This document shows positions 23,301 through 32,556 of a stretch of 64,000 nucleotides of DNA, one piece after another. A program made the translations under genes and the position numbers. The DNA is from Heliocidaris tuberculata. Its lineage: Eukaryota; Echinodermata; Echinoidea; Camarodonta; Echinometridae. The DNA is taken from the NCBI GenBank assembly GCA_025618425.1, contig CM046833.1, positions 5,352,356-5,416,355 on the forward strand, read 5' to 3'. Numbering within the stretch: position 1 is the stretch's first letter; each line of letters starts with the position of its first letter. The notes below the pieces were generated by a model. That model worked only from the letters and a program-made list of their open reading frames with translations. It made no database searches and was not told the DNA's origin.

Positions 23301-24398
23301 AATAGAAATAGATTTCTTGGGCTTGCCTGGCAGAGCAGAACATAATTTATACAACGCGCATTCTGACTATTGAAGTCCATTATCTCAAAGCAGGTGAATG
23401 CATAGTTTGTCACTATTGACGCTCGGGAAAGTTATCATCCATAAATTTGAATTAATTTGCTCCGTCGCGTACGTCATAGTACCAAGACAATCGATTTATA
23501 TTTAGTAAAATAGTAATTTTAAAAGGAATATAAAACACATTTTTCGTTTTTAGAATATATGTATACATCCGTTAAATATTTTAAATCTCAAATGGGATTT
23601 TGTATCAGGAAGAAAGACAATTTTGCACTCGGATTAAAAATATCTTTATGTACACATCAAGAAAATGGCAGCCCCCAGGTATCGCTAGCAGACGATAAAT
23701 TTAGCTGATAAAATATTGATTCACACCCATCTCGTACATTTTAATGCAAAATTACATAGGACAACTAGAAGGAATAGATAATACATCCCTGAATAAAAGC
23801 ACATTTACATTTTGAGGTTAATTCCCCTTTAAGTCGAGAGGTTTTGATGGGGTTTTTGATAACCTATTCAGAGAAAATCCGCGAAAAATTTCTGATTTTT
23901 TCAAATCTTTCACATTGATTTTTTAGGTCTTGCGTAGTATTATACACCCTATTCGAGGATTTTTTCTTCTTTCCTGTTTTTGATACCATAAACGAGATCC
24001 CGTCTGGTGGTGAAAAAACACCCCCTTTTTACTCGTTTTCATGGACGCGGATGCCGTACAGGCCTCAATGAGACATACCCACCCCGGGCGTGTTAGGCAA
24101 TAAAGATTATGTACATTGTGTTAGGTTGAAAGGATTTGATTACTATATAGTCGTTATAAGCATGATTACATTTTTTGGATTTTGTCGTACCACTACTGTA
24201 TAAACAGAAAGGTATCAACTTTATGTTCATTGACATGGGATAATGCCTTTCTGACTCTCAACAGGCAATAAAGGAAGTCGTTATTTCCTTTCACCCCCCA
24301 ACCATTTCAACCCCTTTGTCTATACTTACGAAAGATACGAAATTGAAGATAAATAACAAATTTCTGAGGATATGCTCCACGTCTAATCCTGTCGCCAT
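14214..24398 (-). CDS. Tetraspanin A (CD63/CD151-type), full gene
   Basis: A four-pass membrane scaffold protein that would organise partner proteins at the plasma membrane or endosomes. The six coding exons, in order, are 24330-24398, 22151-22339, 19767-19937, 17961-18107, 15703-15786 and 14214-14327. All junctions are phase 0 with GT-AG borders and give 257 residues, normal for the family. TM1 is about 13-36, TM2 54-76 with GCCG at 72-75 (likely palmitoylated cysteines), TM3 87-108 with the ELAAG motif, a large loop 109-204, and TM4 205-230 ending in ACCL. The loop carries CCG (146-148), PSSCC (167-171), GC (178-179) and PC (193-194): six cysteines. NMS and NYT are possible N-glycosylation sites. 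Tetraspanin B is its tandem paralogue. The subfamily is not certain, and I see no C-terminal YxxPhi sorting motif. Confidence 0.9.
14328..15702 (-). other. Tetraspanin A intron 5
   Basis: Non-coding. At 15028-15286 it holds a G-rich element with ends CAGTGGCGTAATATGG and, as complement, CAGTGGCATAAGGAG. It sits at the position matching the element at 36354-36574 in copy B. Confidence 0.55.
15703..15786 (-). CDS. Tetraspanin A coding exon 5
   Basis: 84 bp, 28 codons: the last loop cysteine (PC) and the start of TM4. An exon of this length at this place is usual in tetraspanin genes. Acceptor TTTTTACCTCAG, donor GTTAGA is weaker than in copy B (GTAAGT). Confidence 0.85.
15787..16888 (-). other. 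Tetraspanin A intron 4, part without the GAA tract
   Basis: Non-coding. A retroposon-type 3' tail is seen on the minus strand near 15875-15920 (AACAATAAACTGAAACTGAA). Confidence 0.5.
16889..17813. repeat. 925-bp GAA/TTC microsatellite in tetraspanin A intron 4
   Basis: Almost pure GAA with scattered GATAAA, GGA and GAT variants, and two short (ATA)n blocks near 17195-17212 and 17565-17578 that mark an internal duplication. It lies between exons 4 and 5, so the transcript reads UUC repeats. Flanking bases match copy B, whose tract is under 300 bp. The long open frames here (poly-Lys, Glu, Leu, Phe) are artefacts. Confidence 0.95.
17961..18107 (-). CDS. Tetraspanin A coding exon 4
   Basis: 49 codons holding the diagnostic CCGVDNYTDW, PSSCC and PGC motifs of the large loop. 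Acceptor ACTTTAATGAAG is poor in pyrimidines; donor GTAAGC. Confidence 0.92.
18173..18434. mobile_element. GGGTGCA-rich MITE
   Basis: 262 bp with ends TTAGGGTGCAGTTTTGCACC and its near complement. GGGTGCA or TGCACCC recurs about ten times inside. It is absent from the matching place in copy B, so it arrived after the duplication or was lost from B. Confidence 0.65.
18435..19766 (-). other. Tetraspanin A intron 3, remainder
   Basis: No coding signal. Part of 19220-19640 carries phrases such as GGGGCGTTACACCCC that suggest an old repeat. Confidence 0.45.
19767..19937 (-). CDS. Tetraspanin A coding exon 3
   Basis: 57 codons: TM3 (FIMVLLLILELAAG) and the first helices of the large loop. The acceptor TTGTTTCTATAG and the first 30 bases of the exon are repeated many times in the array directly upstream in the intron. 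Confidence 0.9.
19938..20682 (-). repeat. Tandem array seeded from exon 3 border, part 1
   Basis: About 11 units of 66-69 bp. Three adjacent units form a nearly perfect 200-bp higher-order repeat, three times over from about 19968. Each unit contains the complement of the exon-3 acceptor (CTATAG or CTGTAG) and most include about 30 bases like the start of the exon (TATGCTTTCATCATGG). Copy B has only two or three such units (40260-40410). Confidence 0.88.
20683..21093 (+). mobile_element. TWA-flanked MITE, copy 3, inside the tandem array
   Basis: 411 bp, with ends AGCCCACCGCACACTATACG and its near complement, flanked by TTA at 20680-20682 and 21094-21096. The uninterrupted array unit reads CATACTTTAGAAAC, which is the exact pre-insertion site. 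Same orientation as copy 1. Confidence 0.9.
21097..21370 (-). repeat. Tandem array seeded from exon 3 border, part 2
   Basis: About four further, more diverged units of the same array, resuming directly after the MITE. Confidence 0.8.
21371..22150 (-). other. Tetraspanin A intron 2, remainder
   Basis: Non-coding; aligns with 40410-41600 in copy B. At 21880-21895 it preserves the empty site (GACTGTGTCCGACCAAC) of the element inserted in copy B at 40946-41345. Confidence 0.65.
22151..22339 (-). CDS. Tetraspanin A coding exon 2
   Basis: 63 codons: the second half of TM1, the small loop (FYQGYVDFTGN), TM2 and the GCCG intracellular motif. Acceptor CTCATACCAG, donor GTAAGT. Confidence 0.9.
22340..22941 (-). 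other. Tetraspanin A intron 1, proximal part
   Basis: Poly-A, poly-C and poly-T stretches at 22440-22740 repeat the phrase GAGAATTATGGAGGA seen in the elements at 25390 and 40946. A tRNA-like B-box (GCGTTCGATCCCC) at about 22769, followed by AGCAAGGTATTTTATC, marks a truncated SINE on the plus strand. Confidence 0.5.
22942..23828. mobile_element. 887-bp foldback with TTAA borders
   Basis: Imperfect inverted arms span nearly the whole element. The ends read AGGAGAATTAACC and, as complement, AGGGGAATTAACC, flanked by TTAA at 22938-22941 and 23829-23832. Both arms carry GGGGCTGCCATTTTCTTGAT. No coding frame. It lies in tetraspanin A intron 1 and is missing from copy B. Confidence 0.75.
23829..24329 (-). 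other. Tetraspanin A intron 1, distal part
   Basis: Non-coding, no feature recognised. The last stretch before exon 1 matches copy B. Confidence 0.45.
24330..24398 (-). CDS. Tetraspanin A coding exon 1
   Basis: 23 codons starting ATGGCGACAGG, which encode the short cytoplasmic N-terminus and the first half of TM1 (NLLFIFNFVSF). It ends at the donor GTAAGT (24324-24329 on the complement). The start was chosen because the matching ATG in tetraspanin B has the same upstream bases (ATCATCCAAA). Confidence 0.85.
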
Positions 24399-25017
24399 TT
24401 TGGATGATCTTTTCAGTCAATCAGTCCTTAACGAGAGAGAAATAATGCATTTATTCTAGTCTTTTAGAGTGAGAAATCCAGCCAGTGTGCTATTCCAATG
24501 TGTAGGATGTTCTGAACTAACTCATATGGAATAAAACCTATATGCCTTTGACCTTAATCATATATTTACTCTCGCTTTATGCGTTCGAGATGAACAAATA
24601 AAGAACACATATTTTCCTACGCAAATCAGAAATGCAGATCTTTCTCGATGTATATAAATATCTTGCTTTATCTTTTCATCGAAGTATACAGGGATGGTTA
24701 ATTCTGTTTGAATGTATTCATTGATCTCTCCCCCTCTCTCCCCCGCCTCCCCCCCCCCCCCTCTCTCTCTCTCTCTGATGCGGTAACGATCATGTACTTC
24801 AATACTTTCCATGGCACATTTAAACGGTGCATGTCCGATCACCCTCTATTTGTAGCTATATCATTTCGCCGCATCATCATCGATATTTATATACATGCAT
24901 GTGTCATATTTACATAAATGCGCAGTTTGTCATTCACAAATTCAAATAAATCAAAATATGCAGTTATGGTTTTACGCCTCACTATCCACCCCATCTTCTT
25001 TTTAAAATACTATTATT
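24399..25017 (-). promoter_or_regulatory. Upstream region of tetraspanin A
   Basis: The first 500 bases are well conserved with the region upstream of copy B (42481-42975), which fits a shared 5' UTR or promoter. Similarity ends near 24920, the likely right edge of the duplicated segment. A CT-rich run lies at 24727-24777. No TATA box can be assigned. Confidence 0.35.
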
Positions 25018-25115
25018 AAATTCAATTCAATTCAATTCAATTCAATTCGACTCAAAGTTTATTTCCACTCTCCCGGCTATGGAATAGCCGGGGAACTATC
25101 ACCCCGAACATCCTT
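25018..25115 (-). mobile_element. Retroposon 3' tail with (TTGAA)n
   Basis: On the minus strand GGAAATAAACTTTGAGTCG leads into five TTGAA units. The same kind of tail (AATAAA followed by TTGAAAC-type repeats) is seen at about 31880, 51310 and, weaker, 15880. This fits 3' ends of a LINE or its SINE partner. Confidence 0.5.
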
Positions 25116-26819
25116 GTAACCAACGCCCTGATTTGGTCGTAGTTTTGGAAGATATAAAGATAATCTAATTAGTAGAACTAAATACACCTTTTGAAAGAAA
25201 TGATGACGCAGCCCATCATATAGAAAAGAAGACAGATATGAAACGCTGATAGCAGAACTTCAAGAAGTAAATTGTACTGTGATATTTGAAGCAGTAGAAA
25301 TAGGGCAGAGGGGGCATATCGACTAAGCTAACAAACAACGATTAAAATATATTCTTGACGAATGCAACTGCAGTATGAAGTCCAAGGAACCATGGGCACA
25401 AATCTAGGGGGGGGGGGAGACAGGGGGACATGTACCCCCACGATTTTGAAGATAGGCCAATGTCCCCCCCCCCCAATAAAATGTGATAACCTTTTTTTGT
25501 TTTGTTTGTTTGCTTGTCAGAGAATTTTGGAGGAAAAATAGACCCCAAAAATTGATAACCCTTTTTTTTTTTTTTGAGGGGGGGGGGTTGTCTTCTTTTT
25601 ATCCCTACTATTATTTTGCATTATTACACATATTTTAATTGCTCTGTAAAATCTATAAAATAATCAATGTTTCATCCATCCAAGTACCTTTTCATGTACA
25701 GTGTATTTATCTTTTGGTTGGAGTGATGCCCATGCAAGTACAATAAAGACATATACTCTTAACTGCAAACCGCTTGAAGATAAATGAAGGTAAACAAAAC
25801 TGCGGTGTACCTTACATCTCAGTTTAATGTCTCATCACCCCCCCCCCCCCTGCACACTCACACACACGCGCACACACACACACACACACACGCACACACA
25901 CACACACACACACACATTCATAGTGGGGGGGGGGGGAGAAGAGATAGTAAAATCACTGTTTACATAATTCTAGTCTCAAATCAACTCTATTTTAAAGACC
26001 TGTACTGCAAAAAGTTTTATATATCTTTAGTAAAGATTAAACTGTTTCTGTTTTGAATGTGATTACTTGGGGGGGGGGGGGGGGACACCCTATGCAAAGT
26101 GCACTATCAGTGATGTGATTACATAAACTGTTGCCCCTTTTCCAGCTTGAATATATGCTTTACTTGTCTCTAGCGCCTAAAATTATAATTTTAGAAGTTA
26201 CACAATTTGAGTGGACTTTGCAACAGTACATGTAGAATAAACACATTTTAAATGAAAAAAAAAATGTGTAAGTTGAACAGATGTACATGTGTCATCTGAG
26301 AAAACATGTAGTTTATTATAAACCTGCGTTTGTTAAAAGGAACACTATCATAACTTTGCACGGACATGACAGAAACTATATGCGGTTTTTGAGATAATAA
26401 ATATGCTTCAATCAGGATTCTCTGTCATCTATGATGCATTGTTGATATTCGTCACATTCTCATAAAACAAGATCATTGAGACATTATATGTTGAATATTG
26501 AGATGGGACAAGGCTTGACTGGGGGGGGGGGGGGGGTGAATTGTAAATCCACTTGTCTGAGCCAATGGATATGATTGACCATATTGACCTATGCTTATAC
26601 GCCTGACTCAAAATGTTTGCAAACTCAAAATCTTGTTGAATGTTTGTCGGTCTTGCGTGGGAACAACGTTGGTATTCAAACAAAATGTGTGAAACATGCC
26701 CTCATTCATGCATTACTGTGTTTCTAGCAGAGAATAGATCTAGACTTGCATTATTCAAAATACTGAACAAAAGAGTTGTTTTCCGCTCCAGATAGCTGCG
26801 TTTAGACGTATTTTCCCAA
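25116..26819. other. Intergenic, repeat debris only
   Basis: 25390-25600 resembles the element at 40946-41345 (GGGCACAAATC, then GTTTGCTTGTCAGAGAATT). A CA repeat lies at 25857-25917. G or C runs of at least 10 occur near 25408, 25466, 25838, 25926, 26070 and 26521. No gene seen. Confidence 0.5.
25857..25917. repeat. (CA)n microsatellite
   Basis: Nearly pure CA with a few CG interruptions, between a C run and a G run. Confidence 0.9.
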
Positions 26820-27072
26820 TGGCCGCCCTAGCTTACCGACACAACCTGGACACATGTGAAGTCATCGTCAGATGATGATCCAGAATAGCCCCAAGGTTCC
26901 TTGCTTCATGGGTAGGTGTGATACTAGTCTCCCCCAACGACCGCTGGTGCGAGGATATATGCTCCTTGTTCCGAGGAACTTCGACGTAAAGTGCATCACT
27001 TCGGTTATTGCACGATATTTGCCTACACCCGGAAGACTCTGATACAGGCATTAAGTTTTTCAATCGTTAATC
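26820..27072 (-). pseudogene. LINE reverse-transcriptase fragment
   Basis: The minus strand reads ITPTHEARNLGAILDHHLTM followed by TSHVSRLCR, the region just past the RT core in CR1/Jockey-type LINEs. Earlier residues are frameshifted. The gypsy element inserted at its upstream end; TAATC is duplicated at 27068-27072 and 31494-31498. Confidence 0.65.
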
Positions 27073-27206
27073 TGTGGGAATATTGAATACTGATAACGAC
27101 TTGATAGAAGAATATCACACGAAAGTAACGCACAGTAAAAGACACCAAAATCGTACTACTCTTGTGTTCTCTGAGTGTTTATTTTGACTCATCGAAGAAT
27201 ATTACA
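27073..27206 (+). repeat. 5' LTR of the gypsy element
   Basis: 134 bp, TGTGGGAATATTG to AAGAATATTACA, identical in every base to the 3' LTR. Confidence 0.95.
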
Positions 27207-27224
27207 TGGTGGCAGCGAGGTAAA
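27207..27224 (+). promoter_or_regulatory. Primer-binding site
   Basis: TGGTGGCAGCGAGG directly follows the 5' LTR. Its complement ends in CCA, as a tRNA 3' end would. The tRNA species was not identified. Confidence 0.7.
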
Positions 27225-27229
27225 GAACC

Positions 27230-30200
27230 ATGGAGAATTCGCATTTACCATTGCCAGACAGTTTTGACAAGGTAGCAGGCCTGAATCAAGCTGAACAATG
27301 GCCAAAATGGTCACGTCGATTTGGACGGTATCGCGTCGCATCCGGCCTTGCCACTAAGCCTGACAGTGAACAGGTTAGTACACTACTGTATGCGATGGGT
27401 GATTGTGCGGATGACATCATTGTGTCTCTCAGTGTTGATGAGAAGAAAGCAAAGTACGATGAAGTGCTGTCTGCACTGAATAAATACTTAAATGTACGAA
27501 AAAACACAATGGTTGAAAGAGCAAAATTCAACAAAAGAGTACAAAGACCTGGAGAGAGTGTCGATACGTTTATCAGCGATTTGTACAGGCTTGCTGAAGA
27601 CTGTGGTTATCAGACACTGAAGGAGGAGTTGATTAGAGACAGAATTGTAGTTGGGGTGCTTGATGACTCGCTATCTGATCAGTTGCGATCTAGAGAAGAC
27701 CTTACTCTCTCTAAAGCAGTTCAGTTGAGTAGGCAAGCAGAAGCCCGGAAACAAAATAAGTCTGTCATGAGAGGAGGTCTAGAAAGTGAAAGCTCGAAGT
27801 CGTCAGTGGAGCATGTCAGACACAAGAGCAAAGGAAATTCCTCAAAGAAAGCACCTCATACTCAGCACGGGAACTGCAAGTGGTGTGGACGGCAGAATCA
27901 TGTACGTGCAGACTGCCCTGCAAAAGATGCAAAGTGCCATAACTGCGGAAAGTTGGGCCATTTCCAGTCTGTGTGCAGAAACAAAAACACAGATAAGGGA
28001 AAACAAAAAGAAGCAAAAGGAAAGGTGAAAGTCAGCGAAGTGGATGACTCAGATGACATTGAGGTCCCCTTTCTTGGTGAAATCAGCGAGAATGAAAACA
28101 CATACTGGAGTGCTGATATCCTTGTAGATGGGATTGAAACACACTTCAAGCTAGATAGTGGAGCATCAGTTACTCTGCTGTCTGACTCTACTCCGTGGCT
28201 GAACAGACATACCTTAAAACCAACAAACAAGAGGTTACATGGTCCAGGTGAAACAGTTCTGACGGTGATAGGACAGATGACAGCAACCCTCCAACATAGA
28301 GATAAAGAGATCAAGGAAACTCTCTATGTGATTAAAAATCAGAGCTGTTCATTGCTGAGCAGGAAGGCATGTTCAGATTTGAATCTGATCTGCAAGGTGG
28401 AGGAACTTGACCACCAAGAGGCTGAAAATGCAAACTTCAAGGCTGAATTCCCACAGCTCTTCACTGGATTGGGGAAATTGAAGACAGCATACAACATCAC
28501 ATTGGCTCCAAATGCCAAACCAATGTGCCTGTATACAGCCAGGAAGGTTCCACATCCACTTCTACCAAAGGTGAAGAAGGAACTAGAGTCCATGTTGAAG
28601 CAAGGCGTAATCTCCAAAGTGACTGAACCGACGAAGTGGTGTTCAGGGATGGTTCCGGTACTAAAGCCCAATGGTTCAGTTAGAATTTGCGTAGACCTCA
28701 CATCACTGAACAAAGCGGTGGAACGGGAGATTCACCCGATGTCTTCTGTTGATGAAAGCCTTGCAAAGCTGGGAAAGAGTACAATCTTCACCAAGTTGGA
28801 CGCCAACAGCGGATTTTGGCAAATACCACTCAGCGAAGAGTCAAAGCTGTTGACAACATTCATCACTCCCTTTGGGAGATTCTACTTCAACCGACTGCCA
28901 TTCGGCATTACGTCGGCACCCGAAGTCTTTCAAAGGACAATGTCCAGTATCCTAGAAGGACTAGATGGAGTGATTTGCCATATGGACGATGTGCTGATAC
29001 ATGGCATAACACAAAGAGATCATGACACCAGAGTTCGAGCTGTCCTTCTACGTCTGCAGGAAGCTGGGATCACACTAAATCATGACAAGTGTGAATTCTC
29101 ACAACAGAGGGTGAAGTTCCTGGGGCACTTCATAGACACAACTGGTGTCGAGGTGGATCCAAGCAAGACGAGAGCCATTCGTGACTTTCCAGTTCCACGT
29201 ACCGTGACAGAGTTGCAAAGGTTCCTCGGAATGGTGAACCAGGTGGGAAAATTCCTTCCCGGACTGGCTACCCTAAGTGAGCCTCTACGCCAGCTCCTGA
29301 AGAAGGATAACGTGTGGTCCTGGGGAGAACTGCAACAGAGATCTTTCAAACAGATCAAAGAAATGCTGATCTCAACTGAAGTCCTGGCTCACTATGATCC
29401 AGAACTCCCAACAGTCATTGCAGCAGATGCATCCTGTACTGGCATTGGTGCAATCCTGTATCAAGTGCAAGCAGATGGAAAACGTAGACCAGTGTGCTAT
29501 GCATCTCGATCACTTACTGAGACTGAACAGAGGTATGCAGTGATCGAAAGGGAAGCACTGGCAGCGACGTGGGCATGCGAGAGATTCTCGGAGTATGTAC
29601 TTGGTCTTCACTTCGAAGTAGAAACTGACCACAAGCCATTGGTTACTCTACTGAACTCGAAAGAACTTGCCAAAATGCCTCCACGTCTTCAACGCTTCAG
29701 AATGAGAATGATGAGATTTGACGCAAAGACACTGTATGTTCCTGGGAAACAACAGACCTCAGCTGACACCCTGTCACGAGCGCCGGTAGAGAGGCCAGGA
29801 AGGAGTGATGTCAGTTTCATAGAGGAGGTTGAATTGTATGCGTCAACATCAACCATCAACCTACCAGTAACAGTGCAGAGACTAGAGGAGATCAGAAATG
29901 CACAAAAAGCAGATGAAGTTTGTGCAAAAGTCAGAGACTACTGCATCAAGGGATGGCCAGACTACATGCCACACAACCCTATCCTGAAACACTACTACGA
30001 GCAGAGAGGTCATTTGAGTGTGGTAGATGACTTGCTGGTCTATGATGAAAGATTAGTCATCCCAGGACCTCTAAGACTTGATATCCTTGAGAGGCTACAT
30101 CAAGGACATCTGGGAATCACCAAATGCAGAGCCAGAGCCAGAGGATCAGTGTGGTGGCCAGGTCTGTCAAAAACACTGGAGGAGATGATCTCAAGCTGTA

Positions 30201-31168
30201 CGACCTGTGCTATTCATCGACAAGAGGTTCATGAGCCCCTGATGACCTCTTCCTTCCCTTCAAGGCCATGGGAACGTCTTGGCATGGACTTGTTCGTACA
30301 CAAAGGGAAGACATTCCTGATTGTTGTAGACTACTATTCCAGATGGATTGAAGTCAAGCAACTACATGGTCAGACAACAACAGCAGTGATTTCATCACTG
30401 AAAGAGATGTTTGCAGTCCACGGGATTCCAGACCTTGTGGTATCTGACAACGGTCCGCAATTTGCCAATGACAACTTCAGAAAGCTTGCGGAAGAATATG
30501 GATTTGTCCATACTACCAGCTCCCCAAAGTACCCGCAAGCAAATGGTGAAGCGGAGAGAGGAGTTCGCACTGTGAAAGGATTGCTGAGAAAGAACGATGA
30601 CATCAACCTAGCCCTTCTCAGCTACCGAGTGTCTCCACTCCAAAACGGGCTAGCTCCTTGTGAACTTCTTATGGGCAGGAGATTGAAAACCCAGGTCCCT
30701 GTGCTGCCGCACACACTCCTGCCACAAGTACAACAGCAGGACCTGAAATCTGTGAGAGAGAAAGAGAAGAAGTACCGGTCAGATCAGATGATGACCTACA
30801 ACAGACGCCATGCCTCACGAGACCTTCCAGAGCTACAGCCAGGAGATTTGGTGTGGGTCCGTGATCAGTCTCGCTATGGGAGAATCACCAAGCAGGCGCA
30901 ACAACCAAGATCTTACCATCTCCAGACAGAGTCTGGTACAATACGTCGCAACCGACAGGCCCTGATTTCCATCCAGGACCAAGGGAAGCCGACTAGAGTG
31001 CCTGAGTCTTCCAGTGACGAGCCTGATGATACCAGTGAACCAGATACCCTGCAGCCTACCGAGCAGACTGACCCGAGTCAGCAGGACGCCTCTCCATCTG
31101 CAGCTGCGACAGAGACGCGTACCAGATCTGGGAGACTGGTGAAAAAACCAAAGAGACTGTCCTACTAA
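27230..31168 (+). CDS. Gag-Pol polyprotein of the gypsy element
   Basis: A 1312-residue polyprotein that would package and reverse-transcribe the element RNA and integrate the copy. In order: a Gag domain (about 20-190); two CCHC zinc knuckles (216-229 and 236-249); an aspartic protease with LDSGAS at 308-313; reverse transcriptase with LPFGITSAPE at 556 and an unusual HMDD catalytic box (D586, D587) in place of YxDD; RNase H starting near DAS at 733; and integrase with an HHCC zinc domain (H957 to C993) and a DD35E triad at D1020, D1073 and E1109. No chromodomain or env-like frame follows; the C-terminal 60 residues are Pro-, Ser- and Thr-rich. The start ATG lies 24 bases past the end of the 5' LTR. 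No stop or frameshift is seen, so no recoding is needed. Confidence 0.95.
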   Translation: MENSHLPLPDSFDKVAGLNQAEQWPKWSRRFGRYRVASGLATKPDSEQVSTLLYAMGDCADDIIVSLSVDEKKAKYDEVLSALNKYLNVRKNTMVERAKFNKRVQRPGESVDTFISDLYRLAEDCGYQTLKEELIRDRIVVGVLDDSLSDQLRSREDLTLSKAVQLSRQAEARKQNKSVMRGGLESESSKSSVEHVRHKSKGNSSKKAPHTQHGNCKWCGRQNHVRADCPAKDAKCHNCGKLGHFQSVCRNKNTDKGKQKEAKGKVKVSEVDDSDDIEVPFLGEISENENTYWSADILVDGIETHFKLDSGASVTLLSDSTPWLNRHTLKPTNKRLHGPGETVLTVIGQMTATLQHRDKEIKETLYVIKNQSCSLLSRKACSDLNLICKVEELDHQEAENANFKAEFPQLFTGLGKLKTAYNITLAPNAKPMCLYTARKVPHPLLPKVKKELESMLKQGVISKVTEPTKWCSGMVPVLKPNGSVRICVDLTSLNKAVEREIHPMSSVDESLAKLGKSTIFTKLDANSGFWQIPLSEESKLLTTFITPFGRFYFNRLPFGITSAPEVFQRTMSSILEGLDGVICHMDDVLIHGITQRDHDTRVRAVLLRLQEAGITLNHDKCEFSQQRVKFLGHFIDTTGVEVDPSKTRAIRDFPVPRTVTELQRFLGMVNQVGKFLPGLATLSEPLRQLLKKDNVWSWGELQQRSFKQIKEMLISTEVLAHYDPELPTVIAADASCTGIGAILYQVQADGKRRPVCYASRSLTETEQRYAVIEREALAATWACERFSEYVLGLHFEVETDHKPLVTLLNSKELAKMPPRLQRFRMRMMRFDAKTLYVPGKQQTSADTLSRAPVERPGRSDVSFIEEVELYASTSTINLPVTVQRLEEIRNAQKADEVCAKVRDYCIKGWPDYMPHNPILKHYYEQRGHLSVVDDLLVYDERLVIPGPLRLDILERLHQGHLGITKCRARARGSVWWPGLSKTLEEMISSCTTCAIHRQEVHEPLMTSSFPSRPWERLGMDLFVHKGKTFLIVVDYYSRWIEVKQLHGQTTTAVISSLKEMFAVHGIPDLVVSDNGPQFANDNFRKLAEEYGFVHTTSSPKYPQANGEAERGVRTVKGLLRKNDDINLALLSYRVSPLQNGLAPCELLMGRRLKTQVPVLPHTLLPQVQQQDLKSVREKEKKYRSDQMMTYNRRHASRDLPELQPGDLVWVRDQSRYGRITKQAQQPRSYHLQTESGTIRRNRQALISIQDQGKPTRVPESSSDEPDDTSEPDTLQPTEQTDPSQQDASPSAAATETRTRSGRLVKKPKRLSY

Positions 31169-31345
31169 TTGATTAAACTAAAAACAGATTTTCGCGGTTG
31201 GACAGTATCGGAAAACTTAAAGTTTAATTAAAACAGTATTGAACTGGCATGATAATATACTCAAGGAAATCATCAGTGAACTCTGGAGCAGGATTTTTTG
31301 GACTTTGTTTGGTTTTGATATTATTTGGAACTCTGGACTTTAATG

Positions 31346-31359
31346 AGCTTGGGGGGAGA
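31346..31359 (+). promoter_or_regulatory. Polypurine tract
   Basis: The G-rich run TTGGGGGGAGA abuts the 3' LTR, where plus-strand priming would start. Confidence 0.8.
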
Positions 31360-31493
31360 TGTGGGAATATTGAATACTGATAACGACTTGATAGAAGAAT
31401 ATCACACGAAAGTAACGCACAGTAAAAGACACCAAAATCGTACTACTCTTGTGTTCTCTGAGTGTTTATTTTGACTCATCGAAGAATATTACA
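31360..31493 (+). repeat. 3' LTR of the gypsy element
   Basis: 134 bp, identical to the 5' LTR, followed by the target duplication TAATC at 31494-31498. Confidence 0.95.
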
Positions 31494-32449
31494 TAATCCA
31501 CTTGTTCCAATGGTCCTGATATTCCATTGGACCTCCATGTCGACTGGAAGACGTTGTTATGATAGTATTACAGGGTTGAAATCTGGATTAGAGTGACTTT
31601 ACAGAGGAGCTATTCCTTTTGGACAATTGCACCTGTTGGCGCCAGGTTTGACGGTCTCATTGATTTACAATCATGACCTAACAACCCAAAAGTCTGTTAC
31701 ATTTACCCCTTCCTAGTCATGCAAAGAAATTAATTTGAGATAACAAAAATAAATATTTTTAAATTTAATGCATATTGACCTCTATGAGCTTTGACCTACT
31801 AAACTTAAAATCTAATCACTATGGTGATGCATACTAGTGCCAAGTTTAAAGTTCACAGCTATAATAGTTGAGATATGAAGGTTTCAAGGTTTCAAGGTTT
31901 CTTTATTTTCCACATGATATATGTCGGTGTTTAAAGCTCATGTACAGTATTGGTAGCAAAAAGGAAATTGGAAAGAAACATGTTAAATATAGTCTCATAT
32001 TGTTCTCCTTGTATCAAAAGATGTCTGTAAGAGATCATTTGGTATTCCATCTATGATTTCCGGTGAATTTCAGTGTAAATATCTGTAAGGAATGCTTGAT
32101 CACTGCCATTATGCTACGACCGTTCCACCCCGACGGTTCACCGCACAGCAATCTTGGGGCTTCGCACAGAGACAGCGTGTGTGCACTGTGTGTAGCTACT
32201 CATCATTGGTTTTACACGTGTGTTTACAGTGTTATACATGCAGCACATGCTACCTTTGTTGGGATTTTACGTGCCTGTCCCGGCACATAAATTAGTTTTT
32301 GCCTCTTATTTGTTTAATATTAAATTTTAGGAGGCGAAATCTTCACAGTGTCTTAGTATTGCTAGTATCTTGCAATTTATCAACAAAAATTGAAGAAATC
32401 TGACGAATATTTTTTGAGGGCTAACCAAAACTTTACATGACCTTTAACA
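31494..32449. other. Intergenic, no gene seen
   Basis: A retroposon-type tail with CTTGAAACCTTGAAACC on the minus strand lies at 31876-31915. A frame at 32092-32295 is rich in CxxC pairs but matches no family I can name with confidence. Confidence 0.45.
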
Positions 32450-32475
32450 TAATAAACATGTAATACATATGTGTG

Positions 32476-32556
<81 letters not shown>

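Larger units (their letters stand above)
27073..31493 (+). mobile_element. Complete Ty3/gypsy LTR retrotransposon
   Basis: 4421 bp with two identical 134-bp LTRs (27073-27206 and 31360-31493) that start TG and end CA. The 5-bp target duplication is TAATC. A primer-binding site starts directly after the 5' LTR, and the G-rich polypurine tract ends just before the 3' LTR. One uninterrupted Gag-Pol frame fills the interior. Intact coding and identical LTRs imply a recent insertion. The very short LTRs and single frame recall the Mag/SURL group, but the clade is not established. Confidence 0.95.

Noticed and set aside
32092..32295. CxxC-rich frame that could recall a piggyBac C-terminal zinc domain
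   Set aside because: The cysteine spacing does not fit well and no other transposase part is present.
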